Translations under genes and position numbers: made by a program
The notes under the pieces: model-generated
What the model saw: only the letters and a program-made list of their open reading frames with translations
The model's database searches: none
Told to the model about the DNA's origin: nothing
DNA from: Polyangiaceae bacterium
GTDB lineage: Bacteria > Myxococcota_A > Polyangia > Polyangiales > Polyangiaceae
Reading direction: 5' to 3'
DNA: 64,000 bases
NCBI GenBank assembly: GCA_025937785.1
Contig: JAICQQ010000006.1
Location: 37,972 to 101,971, forward strand
Shown here: positions 35,394 through 43,953 of the stretch, piece by piece
Layout of the letters: each line of letters starts with the position of its first letter
Position numbering within the stretch: the stretch's first letter is position 1

Positions 35394-35512
35394 CGCCCGG
35401 AGGCTACTCTAGGCGCCTGACAGAAGCCAGCCCCTTCCCAGACCGTGCTTTCGCCACACACGGGCGCTCCAAAAAGGTTGCCGGCCGCCGACGGGTCGAC
35501 CAGGATTGCCAC

Positions 35513-36613
35513 GTGAGTGGCCAGCCAAGACCGGAATTGTCCGTCGTCTTGCCCATGTACAACGAAGAGGGCGTGGCCGTTCTGGCCCTCGATGAAATCC
35601 GCAAGCAGCTCGCGCAGCTGGGGGCCAGCTTCGAAATCTTGTGTGTCGACGACGGCTCCGCCGACGGCACCCTCGCGGCGGTGATGGCGGCTGCCGCAGC
35701 CGACCCTCGCGTGCAACCCGTGGTCTTATCCCGAAACTACGGGAAAGAGGCGGCGCTGGCGGCTGGCATGAGTTGTGCTCGGGGCGCTGCCGTACTGTTG
35801 ATGGATTCGGATCTCCAGCATCCTCCGGAGCTGATCCCCGAGCTCGTGGCGCGCTGGCGCAGCGGCTTCGATGTCGTCAACGCCGTCAAGACGGACCGCG
35901 GCAAAGAAGGGCCGCTGTACCGGTCGATGGCGTGGACGTTCAACCGCTTGATGGGGTCGAGCGCGAACGCGAGTTTTCACGGTGCCTCGGACTTCAAGTT
36001 GCTCGACCGTCAGGTCGTCGACGCCCTCGAAAGCCTCCCCGAGAAAACCAGATTCTTCCGCGGGCTCGTGGCCTGGGTCGGCTTTCGCACCACAGAGGTC
36101 GGCTTTCAGGTGGCACCGCGCGCCGGCGGCACGACCAAATGGTCGACGCTAGAGCTCATGCGCTACTCGCTGCGCAACCTGATCTCGTTCTCCGAGTTCC
36201 CCTTGAAGCTCGTGGCCGCGATCGGGTTCTCGACGCTGCTCTTCGCCGGCGTGGTGGCCATCCAGACGCTGTACCGCTACCTCACGGGGACTGCGTTCAC
36301 GGGGTTTACCACCGTGATCTTGCTGCAGCTCGCGCTCGGGGGCCTGCTGCTGGCGAGCGTGGGCGTCGTGGCGCTCTACCTGGCGCAGCTGTACGCCGAG
36401 GTGAAGGGGCGTCCGACCTTCATCGTGCGACGCGAGCGCGAGCAGACGCGGGTCGACCAGCCTTCGCACGAAGCCCTCGGCCGCCGCTCCACGATACCCG
36501 CGCCGCCGGCTCCGAGCGAGCCTCCCCGCGACTCGCGCCGCGAACCTCCACGCTTGCCCCCACCGCCACCGCCAAGGGTCGTGGGCGGCGGGGGACGCGG
36601 CGCGGGCGGTTGA
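35513..36613 (+). CDS. Family 2 glycosyltransferase, GtrB/ArnC-like, with C-terminal membrane helices and Pro-rich tail
   Basis: 366 residues from GTG 35513. The GT-A domain shows LSVVLPMYNEEGVAVLALDE, CVDDGSADGT, LSRNYGKEAALAAGM and LLMDSDLQHPPE (metal site). Two membrane helices follow (LVAAIGFSTLLFAGVVAIQTL and VILLQLALGGLLLASVGVVALYLAQLYAEV), with the short YAEVKGRPTFIVR end typical of GtrB and ArnC. These transfer a sugar from a nucleotide to undecaprenyl phosphate. The last 60 residues are an added low-complexity tail (PAPPAPSEPPRDSRREPPRLPPPPPP), absent from most family members and cytoplasmic by topology. It is divergent from thiC across the riboswitch region. Confidence 0.86.
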   Translation: MSGQPRPELSVVLPMYNEEGVAVLALDEIRKQLAQLGASFEILCVDDGSADGTLAAVMAAAAADPRVQPVVLSRNYGKEAALAAGMSCARGAAVLLMDSDLQHPPELIPELVARWRSGFDVVNAVKTDRGKEGPLYRSMAWTFNRLMGSSANASFHGASDFKLLDRQVVDALESLPEKTRFFRGLVAWVGFRTTEVGFQVAPRAGGTTKWSTLELMRYSLRNLISFSEFPLKLVAAIGFSTLLFAGVVAIQTLYRYLTGTAFTGFTTVILLQLALGGLLLASVGVVALYLAQLYAEVKGRPTFIVRREREQTRVDQPSHEALGRRSTIPAPPAPSEPPRDSRREPPRLPPPPPPRVVGGGGRGAGG

Positions 36614-37406
36614 GCCTGACTTCGCTTCAGGGCTGACGATGCGTCCGACATGATGGCAACACCGGCCGCAGGTGCCCATGTATCGACGCGAGGCGCCCAC
36701 TCCGAGCGGGACGCGCCCTCAACTATCGGCAATGCAGTAGGCTCCCCGGAGTCCTGTTCTGTCCCACACGGTATCAACCAAAGGTGGTCGGGCGGGCTCA
36801 GGGCGGCGTTCGAGCACCGGACACGGTACTTCGTCCCATCGTAGTCGAGCACCTTGCGCCAAGACCGTCCTTGATCGGCGCTGTACATCACGAGAGAACG
36901 TGCAGAACTCGCCATCGAGCTGTGCAAGAGCGCCCAGATTTCGATGTTGCCGTTCCGGGAGCGTCTTGGGGCGAGCCGCATGACAGGGCTCCGCCGATAG
37001 CATCCAGGGCCAGCGGCGCCGCGGAGCGAATGAAGCGCCGCAGTTTCGCGGAGCGGGAGCAATTCTCGTCGAAAAGCTTGGCGTAGGCTCGTGTCAAAGA
37101 AGCAGACATCTTTCCCCCCAACGTGCTTTGGTTCTGCAGCAGACCCTGCAGATGTCGCGACATTGCCTAAACTCGAGCTCCTCTGGCAAAATTTCCGCGG
37201 AGGGGCGCGGCCTGACGGGCATCGGTTCTGGCGCGAGTCTTTCTGCGGGCCCTGTAAGCTGCGCCGTCCACAAAGCGTTGTATCGCTCATCGTAACTACA
37301 CAGTCTGACTCTGGTGACAGAGGTGACGGGGTGTTTCAATGCTGCACACGCTGCGGCTGGTACGGCGGCGTCGACAGCGCGCCGCCGGCACAGTAAGACC
37401 GCACGG
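36614..37406 (-). pseudogene. Decayed stretch with an Asp-box (BNR/sialidase-like) fragment
   Basis: 793 bases without a convincing complete gene. On the minus strand a frame open from ATG 36981 includes IEIWALLHSSMASSARSLV and then MYSADQGRSWRKVLDYDG, an Asp-box motif (S-x-D-x-G-x-[ST]-W) of BNR-repeat and sialidase-like propellers, then HLWLIPCGTEQ. The frame continues antisense into the glycosyltransferase 3' end, and upstream it is not protein-like. The stretch is less GC-rich than its neighbours. I read it as a remnant of a propeller gene, but the single motif could be chance. Confidence 0.35.
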
Positions 37407-38117
37407 GTGAGCCTCATCAGCATCAGCCGGCGCCTTTCGAAACAGGTCGACGCGCTCCGCTTCGCAGCGCCGGTGCACACGGTTTACAATCCCTTGGCCT
37501 ACGCCCGAGACCCGCACGAGCGGTACCTCGAGCGCTACGGCCAGGCCCCCAAAGAGGTCGTGTTCGTCGGCATGAACCCAGGTCCCTTCGGCATGGTGCA
37601 GACGGGGGTTCCCTTCGGAGACGTGAGCGTGGTGCGCGATTGGCTCGGCATTCACGGCAAGGTCGGCAAGCCGCTGGTGGAGCACGCCAAGCGACCCGTG
37701 CTCGGCTTCGAGTGCAAGCGCAGCGAGGTGAGCGGCACGCGCTTGTGGGGCTGGGCCAAAGAGCGCTTCGGCACCCCGGAGCGTTTCTTCCACCGCTTCT
37801 TCGTCGTGAACTACTGCCCGCTCTGCTTCATGGAAGCCAGCGGAAGGAACGTCACCCCCGACAAGCTTCCCGCCGCGGAGCAGCGTGCGCTGTTCGAGGT
37901 CTGCGACCAGGCGCTGGCCCGCACGATCGAGCTTCTCGCGCCGTCTCTGTGCGTCGGCGTGGGAGCGTTCGCAAAAAAACGCCTGGAAATGTCGCTGGGT
38001 GAAGGCGGCCCCAGCATCGGCACCGTCCTGCATCCCAGTCCCGCGAGCCCCCTGGCAAACCGCGGTTGGGCGCCACACATGGAGCAACAACTCCGGGCCC
38101 TGGGGGTCAAATTGTGA
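37407..38117 (+). CDS. SMUG1-type (family 3) uracil-DNA glycosylase
   Basis: 236 residues from GTG 37407. The family 3 active-site motif is nearly identical to SMUG1: VFVGMNPGPFGMVQTGVPFG. Later HPSPASPLANRGWAPHM corresponds to the HPSP-x-N loop that enters the minor groove; here Ser replaces the usual Asn after HPSPx. FFVVNYCPLCFM matches the Asn-containing strand (VVNYCPL) that recognises uracil. The enzyme removes uracil and related oxidised pyrimidines from DNA. SMUG1 is best known from animals, with a limited set of bacterial members. It lies 62 bases before lgt on the same strand. Confidence 0.88.
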   Translation: MSLISISRRLSKQVDALRFAAPVHTVYNPLAYARDPHERYLERYGQAPKEVVFVGMNPGPFGMVQTGVPFGDVSVVRDWLGIHGKVGKPLVEHAKRPVLGFECKRSEVSGTRLWGWAKERFGTPERFFHRFFVVNYCPLCFMEASGRNVTPDKLPAAEQRALFEVCDQALARTIELLAPSLCVGVGAFAKKRLEMSLGEGGPSIGTVLHPSPASPLANRGWAPHMEQQLRALGVKL

Positions 38118-38179
38118 ACTGGTTCTGGAGCCGGCAGGCGACGGTTCGCCTCCGTCGTCCAGCATGCTAAGAGCGCGGC

Positions 38180-39541
38180 GTGCCGAATTTCACATGGACT
38201 CAAGAGCCGGTCGCCTTCGGGCTGCCGCGCAACCCCGTTCTGATCGTCCTGGGCTTGGTGGCGGCGTTCATGCTGTTCTCCGGGCTGCGCACCAAGCAGA
38301 AGGACATGACTACGTTCGGCCTGGTGATGGCCGGCCTGACCTTCGTTGCGTACAAGTTTCTACCGGATCCGCTCGAGATCCGCTGGTACAGCTTGCTGTT
38401 CGTCGGTGTGTTCCTCGGCGGATACTCGCTCTTCAATTGGCAAATCCGCCGTGGCGGCGGCGGGGACGAGGTCGCCGGCGACTTCATCGTCTACGGCGTC
38501 TTGGGCGTGCTCTTGGGCGCGCGCCTCGGGCACGTACTGTTCTACGATCTGGATCACGCCCTCGAGGACCCAGCGTGGATCTTCAAGATCTGGACCGGTG
38601 GACTTGCGAGCCATGGTGCGGTGATCGGGCTCGTCCTCGTGATGGTCCTGTTCACGCGCCGAAACGGGGTACCCTTCCTGGAAGGAGCAGATCGCTTCGC
38701 GTTTTCGGCAACGCTCGGGGCCACGCTGGTGCGCGTGGGTAACTTCTTCAACTCGGAGATCCTCGGCCGCCCCACGAACTCGGACTGGGGCGTTCGCTTC
38801 CCGCTCGCCGACGGCGCCAATGCACCGCTGCGCTACCCCACCCAGCTCTACGAGGTCGCGCTGGGGCTGTTCGTGATGCTCGTCTTGTACCTGGTAGACC
38901 GCCGCCTCAAGGAGAACCGCCCGCGCGGTCTGTTGATCTCGATCTTCTTCATGCTCTACTTCGCGGGCCGCTTCGTGGTCGAGTTCTACAAGGAATATCA
39001 AGTCTTTTCGCCAGCAGAGAGCCCGCTGACGATGGGGCAGTTCCTGAGTATTCCCGGGTTCCTGCTGGGGGTGTACGGCGTGCAGTGGTCGCTGCGCACG
39101 AAGCTGCCTGCCGGCTGGCCCCGCGATGAGGCGGAGGACGACGAGGACGACGAGGACCTCGACGACGAGGACTTCGACGACGAGGACTTCGACGACGAGG
39201 ACGACGACGACGACGACGACGACGACCGGCGGTCCCGTCGCCTCGCCAAAACCAAAAAGAAGTCGAGAGTTCTGGACGAGGATGTCGAAGACGAGTTCGA
39301 CTCGCGCAAACGGACGAAAGGCAACGAGGACGACGAGGACGACGAGGACGAACCGCGCCCCGCCATCAACGAGCGTTCCGCCAGCCAGCGCGCCAGCGGC
39401 AGCTCCCCTTCCAAAAAGCGTGCGGAGGCAGGCGCGAGCTCGAAGTCTGCGCCCGCTGCTAAAAAGAAAAAGAAGAAGGCCTCCGCCAAGAAGGCCAAAA
39501 AGGACACCGCCGCGAAAGACACGCGCGCGGAAGGTTCGTGA
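38180..39541 (+). CDS. lgt: Prolipoprotein diacylglyceryl transferase with a long charged C-terminal tail
   Basis: 453 residues from GTG 38180, against about 290 for usual Lgt. Lgt moves diacylglycerol from phosphatidylglycerol to lipobox Cys at the inner membrane. Catalytic landmarks are WTGGLASHGAVIGL (the His of the HG motif), LVRVGNFFNSEILGRPT (Arg and Asn-Glu signature) and RYPTQLYEV. There are about seven membrane helices up to residue 310. The last 140 residues are a charge-segregated tail: an almost pure Asp/Glu block near 315-350 (DDEDFDDEDFDDEDDDDD), then Lys-rich patches ending AKKKKKKASAKKAKKDTAAK, like histone H1 tails. The tail is in frame and unbroken. Membrane topology suggests it is cytoplasmic. 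Confidence 0.93.
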   Translation: MPNFTWTQEPVAFGLPRNPVLIVLGLVAAFMLFSGLRTKQKDMTTFGLVMAGLTFVAYKFLPDPLEIRWYSLLFVGVFLGGYSLFNWQIRRGGGGDEVAGDFIVYGVLGVLLGARLGHVLFYDLDHALEDPAWIFKIWTGGLASHGAVIGLVLVMVLFTRRNGVPFLEGADRFAFSATLGATLVRVGNFFNSEILGRPTNSDWGVRFPLADGANAPLRYPTQLYEVALGLFVMLVLYLVDRRLKENRPRGLLISIFFMLYFAGRFVVEFYKEYQVFSPAESPLTMGQFLSIPGFLLGVYGVQWSLRTKLPAGWPRDEAEDDEDDEDLDDEDFDDEDFDDEDDDDDDDDDRRSRRLAKTKKKSRVLDEDVEDEFDSRKRTKGNEDDEDDEDEPRPAINERSASQRASGSSPSKKRAEAGASSKSAPAAKKKKKKASAKKAKKDTAAKDTRAEGS

Positions 39542-39551
39542 ACGACACGCG

Positions 39552-40742
39552 CTAACGCACGTTCAAGACCACGATCGGCGCGCCCCCATTGGAGGGTGTC
39601 GCGTTGCCGTCGAACGCCGCGATCTCGATACGAAGGACCTGGCCTTCGCTCGCCGATTGGATGACACCCGATTGCAGGTCGAATTGATCGTCGTTGCAGC
39701 GTTCGCCAGCGAGGATGTCGCAGATCGTGCGGACGACCAGCACCGTGTCGTAGTTGCTGCCAGCGGTGTCGAACGTGAAGTCGCCGTCGTGGGGCGCTGT
39801 CCAGTCGAACCTGATGCGGGGAGCCTTCCCTTCGCAGGTATCCGTCATTGGATCCCCGAGCGTGGTCTCGTCGAGGGGCAACGCTTGGTTCACCAGCTGT
39901 CCCAGGCCTGACAGCTCCGCGTAGGCAGGGCCGCAGGGGGGAAGATCGATCTCCTCGATCGTCAGCTCTACCGAACCCGCGGCGTAAAACGAGTCGAGAA
40001 CGAACGTCATGCGCTGCCCGCGGTCAGCGGAAAACAAGAGCTCCGAAGCGGGGGAGCCATGCGCGTCGTCGTTGCAGGCCACGACCCGGCCATCACACGG
40101 GTTTCGGTCCAGGCGATAGAGTACGGTATCGATCGAGGAACCGGTGGTATGCAGGCGGTAGCCCGCCGAGCGAGGCGCTTCCCAAGTGAAGAAGAGTTCG
40201 GGACCAGCGCCATTGCATTCGCCGATGAAAGCGCTGAAGTAGCTCGTGACTCCGCTGTACGTGCCCCCGAAATCGTTGAGATCGTGAGGGGCCCGACACG
40301 AACCCGGCACCGCCGACCCCGTCGTACTGCCGTCGGACGATGACACCGTCGCGCTCACCGCCTGCGCCGAGGAAGATCCGCCAGTCCCAGCGCTCGTGCC
40401 GCTGTTATTGCCGTTCCCGTTGTTGCCGTTCCCGTTGTTGCCGTTCCCGTTGTTGCCGTTCCCGTTGTCGCCGTTCCCGTTGTCGCCGTTCCCGTTGTTG
40501 CCGTTCCCGTTGTCGCCGTTCCCGTTGTCGCCGTTCCCGTTGTCGCCGTTGCTGGGACCTAGTGACCCGGCTCCTCCGCCGCCATTGAATCCGTCGGCGT
40601 CGAGCGTGCGCCCGCCGCAGCCCACCACCGCGGCTGCTAAACCGAAGAGCGGGAACACTACCCCCAACGTCGGGCCCCGGCGTGCATGAGTTCCCAGTGT
40701 TCGGTATCGGTTCGCCACGCTTCGCCCGCTCTCTGGACACAC
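39552..40742 (-). CDS. Lipoprotein with Asn-Gly pentapeptide repeats and two PPC-like beta domains
   Basis: 396 residues. A lipoprotein signal (VVFPLFGLAAAVVGC) anchors it. Residues 66-110 are nine pentapeptides of the GNGDN/GNGNN type, encoded by the 15-bp tandem repeat, then a Ser/Thr linker. Two similar domains follow, each with DTVLYRLDRNPC or DTVLVVRTICD, a CND/CNDD motif, and an aspartate-rich turn. They resemble PPC (bacterial pre-peptidase C-terminal) domains: FFTWEAPRSAGYRLHTTGSS and FDWTAPHDGDFTFDTAGS. Function unknown; a secreted carrier or adhesin of the myxobacterial kind is likely. Start taken at GTG 40742; other GTG codons nearby are possible. Confidence 0.8.
   Translation of the reverse strand: MCPESGRSVANRYRTLGTHARRGPTLGVVFPLFGLAAAVVGCGGRTLDADGFNGGGGAGSLGPSNGDNGNGDNGNGDNGNGNNGNGDNGNGDNGNGNNGNGNNGNGNNGNGNNSGTSAGTGGSSSAQAVSATVSSSDGSTTGSAVPGSCRAPHDLNDFGGTYSGVTSYFSAFIGECNGAGPELFFTWEAPRSAGYRLHTTGSSIDTVLYRLDRNPCDGRVVACNDDAHGSPASELLFSADRGQRMTFVLDSFYAAGSVELTIEEIDLPPCGPAYAELSGLGQLVNQALPLDETTLGDPMTDTCEGKAPRIRFDWTAPHDGDFTFDTAGSNYDTVLVVRTICDILAGERCNDDQFDLQSGVIQSASEGQVLRIEIAAFDGNATPSNGGAPIVVLNVR
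40411..40545. repeat. 15-bp tandem repeat, nine units, inside the lipoprotein gene
   Basis: The unit is CCGTTCCCGTTG followed by TTG or TCG, repeated nine times from 40411 to 40545 without spacers. It encodes the Asn-Gly pentapeptide stretch on the minus strand. Since 15 is a multiple of 3, copy-number change keeps the frame. The near-identity of the units suggests recent expansion by slippage. Confidence 0.9.
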
Positions 40743-40826
40743 GGCTATCCCCGCGAGTCTCGAAGCTTTGCCCTTTGTTTTTCCGTCGGCTCCCAGTTCC
40801 AGTTGTAGTGTACTAAGACGGTTGGG

Positions 40827-41609
40827 TCAAAGAACGTCGCTGAGCTCGTAGAGGCCCGGGCCTCGGCCGACGATTTGACGCGCAGCAGCAATCGCTCCCC
40901 GTGCGAACAGATCGCGGTTGGTGGCGCGATGAATCAACTCGAGCCGCTCGCCGGGACCGAACAGATGGACCACGTGATCCCCGATGACGTCCCCGCCACG
41001 GAGCGCCACCACCGCCATTTCATCGTCTGGACGGGCCCCCACCTCGCCCTGCCTCCCGTAGGTTTCGCTCAGGCCAGGCCGAGCGTCGTGAACGGCGCGA
41101 GCCAGCCGCAGGGCGGTTCCGCTCGGCGCATCCACCTTTCGGCGGTGGTGTGTCTCGACGATCTCGACATCGAAATCGAGCCCGAGTCGTTTCACGGCGT
41201 GAGCCACGACTTCGGCCAGCACCTGGACGCCGCGGCTCATGTTGGGAGCCCATACCACCGCCACCTTCGACGCCGCAGCCGTGAGCGCTGCCCGCTCCAC
41301 TTCGCCGAGGTTGGTGGTGCCGCTGACGACAGCCACCTTCTGCTTCTTGGCCGCGTCCAGCAAGGGCACCACGGCCTTCGCCGTGGAGAAATCGATGACG
41401 ACGTCCGCACCGAGCAAGCCGGACGGGACATCGGCGCCCGTCACGACGCCAATGGTACCCACGCCGGCCAGCTCCCCGATGTCGCGACCGAGGTTGGGGT
41501 CCGACCCCGCGCAGATCGCACCCACCAGCTGAATGTCGCCGCTCTCGTGCGCGAGTCGCGCGATCGCGAGCCCCATGCGACCGGTGGCGCCGAAGACGGC
41601 GAGCTTCAT
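40827..41609 (-). CDS. dapB: 4-hydroxy-tetrahydrodipicolinate reductase DapB
   Basis: 260 residues from ATG 41609. DapB reduces the DapA product with NAD(P)H on the way to DAP and lysine. The nucleotide loop is VFGATGRMGLAIARLA. The catalytic region is DIVETHHRRKVDAPSGTALRLA (H-H-x-x-K-x-D-A-P-S-G-T-A). FSTAKAVVPLLDAAKKQ and VSGTTN also match. The ATG overlaps the dapA stop (ATGA, 41609-41606), so the two are coupled. Confidence 0.95.
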   Translation of the reverse strand: MKLAVFGATGRMGLAIARLAHESGDIQLVGAICAGSDPNLGRDIGELAGVGTIGVVTGADVPSGLLGADVVIDFSTAKAVVPLLDAAKKQKVAVVSGTTNLGEVERAALTAAASKVAVVWAPNMSRGVQVLAEVVAHAVKRLGLDFDVEIVETHHRRKVDAPSGTALRLARAVHDARPGLSETYGRQGEVGARPDDEMAVVALRGGDVIGDHVVHLFGPGERLELIHRATNRDLFARGAIAAARQIVGRGPGLYELSDVL

Positions 41610-42508
41610 GAACCCGAGGCCTCCTCGTAGGTCTTGAGGACGGACAAGAGCCGCTGGTGACATTCAGGCGAGACAGGCGTCATTGGCAGGCGCAGGCTTC
41701 CGCGCATCCAGCCCCGGCTTGCGAGCGCGGCCTTGATGGGGGCTGGGCTGGGCTCCTCGAACAATGCCTTGAATACCGGAAGCAGCCGGAACTGGTCCTG
41801 GCGCGCCGCCGCGAAATCCCCACGCCGCAGCGCGTCGACCAGCTGGACCAGCGCCTTGGGATACAGGTTGCTGGCGACGCTGATGACCCCCGAGGCTCCC
41901 ACCGCCATCATCGGCAACGTGAGCGCGTCGTCGCCGCTCAGCACGGCGACGCGATCACCCGAGCGACTGAGGAGCTCTTGACAATGTCCCATGCCACCGG
42001 TGGCGTCCTTCACGGCTACCACGTTGGGACAACTCTCCAGCACCGAGAGCATGCTCGCAACGCTCAACTCGACCACCGAGCGCGAGGGGATGTTGTAGAC
42101 GACGATCGGCGCCGACACGCTGTGCGCGATTTGCTCGATGTGGCGGATCATGCCGGCCTGGCTGGGCTTGCTGTAGTACGGCATGACGACCATGACGGCG
42201 TCGGCCCCCGCCTCGCGCGCAGCCTTCGCGGCCTCCACACTCTTCTGCGTGGCGTTCGACCCCGTGCCCACGATGACAGGCAGCTCGTTCTTGACTACGC
42301 GCTTGGTGAAGCGAATCAATTCGAGTTGTTCTGCGCTCGTCAGGGTGGGGGCTTCGCCCGTGGTTCCGCAGGGAACCACGCCAGCCACCTTGGCCTCGAG
42401 CTGCATTTCGAGAAGACGGCTGTAGGCGTCGAAGTCAATCGCCGAACCATCCTCGGTGAAGGGTGTCACCAGCGCGGTGAACACGCCGTGAAAAGGCAGC
42501 GCTGTCAT
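41606..42508 (-). CDS. dapA: 4-hydroxy-tetrahydrodipicolinate synthase DapA
   Basis: 300 residues from ATG 42508. It condenses pyruvate with aspartate semialdehyde. Seen are FTALVTPFTEDGSAIDF, GTTGEAPTLTSAEQLELI, the Tyr region IVVYNIPSRSVVELS and the Schiff-base Lys in VVAVKDATGG, then VLSGDDALTLPMMAVGA. An earlier in-frame start (42610) adds a basic extension without homology, so the later ATG is preferred. There is no strong ribosome site before it. Confidence 0.95.
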   Translation of the reverse strand: MTALPFHGVFTALVTPFTEDGSAIDFDAYSRLLEMQLEAKVAGVVPCGTTGEAPTLTSAEQLELIRFTKRVVKNELPVIVGTGSNATQKSVEAAKAAREAGADAVMVVMPYYSKPSQAGMIRHIEQIAHSVSAPIVVYNIPSRSVVELSVASMLSVLESCPNVVAVKDATGGMGHCQELLSRSGDRVAVLSGDDALTLPMMAVGASGVISVASNLYPKALVQLVDALRRGDFAAARQDQFRLLPVFKALFEEPSPAPIKAALASRGWMRGSLRLPMTPVSPECHQRLLSVLKTYEEASGS

Positions 42509-42637
42509 GGGCAGACGTTTGTCGCGCTTTTTGGACGAAGGCAAGCCCCTAGACGGGATTGGTCTCTCGAGCCGCGCCCTGGGGGCCTTTACCACCGCCC
42601 GCGCTCCCACCCCAGCCGTACCTCGCGCCCTCGCTGC

Positions 42638-43951
42638 CTATTTCAGCCGGCGGCTCGCCAGAAAGTAGCCGTCGGTGCCGTGAGCGTTCGGTAGCAGCCT
42701 GAGCTCGGATGCACCCGCGGGCGCCAGCTCGCGGAGCGCCGGCGTGTCGAACGCGACCGGTTCGAACAGGTCTCGGGTTCGCTCCATCACGGCTTCACCC
42801 TCTTCTGGAAACACACTGCACACTGCGTAGAGCAAGCGCCCGCCAGGCAACAAACGCGTGGCCGCGGAGCGCACGATGGCCTCTTGCAATGCGCTCATCC
42901 GAGCCGGGTCGTCGGGCGCGAGCCGCAGCAGGATCTCGGGCCGTCGCCGGATGGTCCCCGATCCGGTGCAAGGTGCGTCGACCAGCACGCGGTCGAACAG
43001 GCACGGCACCTGCCCCTGACCCTTGGTCCAGTCGACCGCGGCGAGCTCCGGCGGCGCCAGACCCAACCGCGTGAAGTCAGCGCGCAAACTCTCGAGCTTG
43101 TGCGGGTGGGCATCGGTCGCCCAGAGCGCGCCGCGTCTCTGCATCGCTTCCCACAGTAGCGAAGTCTTGGTGCCGCGACCCGCGCAGGCGTCGAGCACCG
43201 CTTCGCCCGGGCGCGCCCCCAAGGCCCACGCGATCAACTGCGCCCCCTCCTCCTGAACCACCCAAGTGGCGGCGCGCCGCTGCTCCGCCGAGAGCGCCCC
43301 CGCTAGCTCGAACGCGTGCGGCGCATAGCGACAGGGTTTGGCGCCCGCCCACTCCGGCGGCAGTTCCCCAGCCGCTGCCAGGCGAGCAACGAACGGAGGC
43401 GGCGCTTCGGTCGCCCCGACCAGCGCGCGGAGCTCGGCCTCGCCAAGACCGCTCTGGATGCGCTCGACGAGCCACGACGGCACACTAGCAAGCACGGCAT
43501 CGGTCTTGTTCGCCTGCAGCCCGGACCGTACCAGGCTCCTCAAGAGCGCGTTGGCGAAACCGGCTACCTTCGCGCCACGCTTCTTGCGCACCTGATTCAC
43601 CGCGGCGTTCACCGCCGCCGACGGCGGCACGCGATCCAAGAACAGCACCTGATAGGCGGCGATCAAGAACTCGCTGAACAGCTGAGGATCGCCGATCGGT
43701 AGCTTCTTGGCGGCATGCTGCTGGAGCGCATCGCTCGAGAATCGCAGGGTGCGAATGCTGCCGTAGCTCAGCTCTGCAGCGAGACCGCGCTCGCGAGCAT
43801 CCAGCTGCGGGTGCCGCAGCAGCTCGGCGTCGAGCGCCCGACTCAGGTAAGCGCCGTCTCGCAGCACGCGCTCGACGACTCTAGCCGCAATCAGCCGCGC
43901 GCTGGGCTGCGCGCGCCCGCCTTCGGCGCCCGGATCACGAGGCTTCGACAT
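42638..43951 (-). CDS. rsmB: 16S rRNA (cytosine-C5) methyltransferase, RsmB-like
   Basis: 437 residues from ATG 43951. The N-terminal NusB-like helical domain (ARLIAARVVERVLRDGAYLSRAL, ending near residue 150) is followed by the methyltransferase. SAM loop LDACAGRGTKTSLLWEAM; active-site Cys in VLVDAPCTGSGTIRRRPEI and the second Cys in LLYAVCSVFPEEGEAV. It modifies C967 of 16S rRNA in E. coli. The open frame extends much further upstream, but ATG 43951 comes 2 bases after the rseP stop and gives the family length. It probably belongs to the rseP operon. Confidence 0.92.
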   Translation of the reverse strand: MSKPRDPGAEGGRAQPSARLIAARVVERVLRDGAYLSRALDAELLRHPQLDARERGLAAELSYGSIRTLRFSSDALQQHAAKKLPIGDPQLFSEFLIAAYQVLFLDRVPPSAAVNAAVNQVRKKRGAKVAGFANALLRSLVRSGLQANKTDAVLASVPSWLVERIQSGLGEAELRALVGATEAPPPFVARLAAAGELPPEWAGAKPCRYAPHAFELAGALSAEQRRAATWVVQEEGAQLIAWALGARPGEAVLDACAGRGTKTSLLWEAMQRRGALWATDAHPHKLESLRADFTRLGLAPPELAAVDWTKGQGQVPCLFDRVLVDAPCTGSGTIRRRPEILLRLAPDDPARMSALQEAIVRSAATRLLPGGRLLYAVCSVFPEEGEAVMERTRDLFEPVAFDTPALRELAPAGASELRLLPNAHGTDGYFLASRRLK

Positions 43952-43953
43952 AT

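Noticed and set aside
35513..36613. tRNA or rRNA genes anywhere in the window
   Set aside because: No cloverleaf ending in CCA-like acceptor or conserved rRNA stretch was recognised; a tRNAscan and Infernal run would settle it.
37314..37406. Upstream extension of the SMUG1 gene from ATG 37314
   Set aside because: The added residues are low-complexity and precede the conserved LSKQVDALRF start; GTG 37407 fits the family length.
40411..40545. Regular 15-bp repeats considered as a CRISPR array
   Set aside because: There are no spacers; units are contiguous, in frame and encode a lipoprotein repeat. No cas genes are present.
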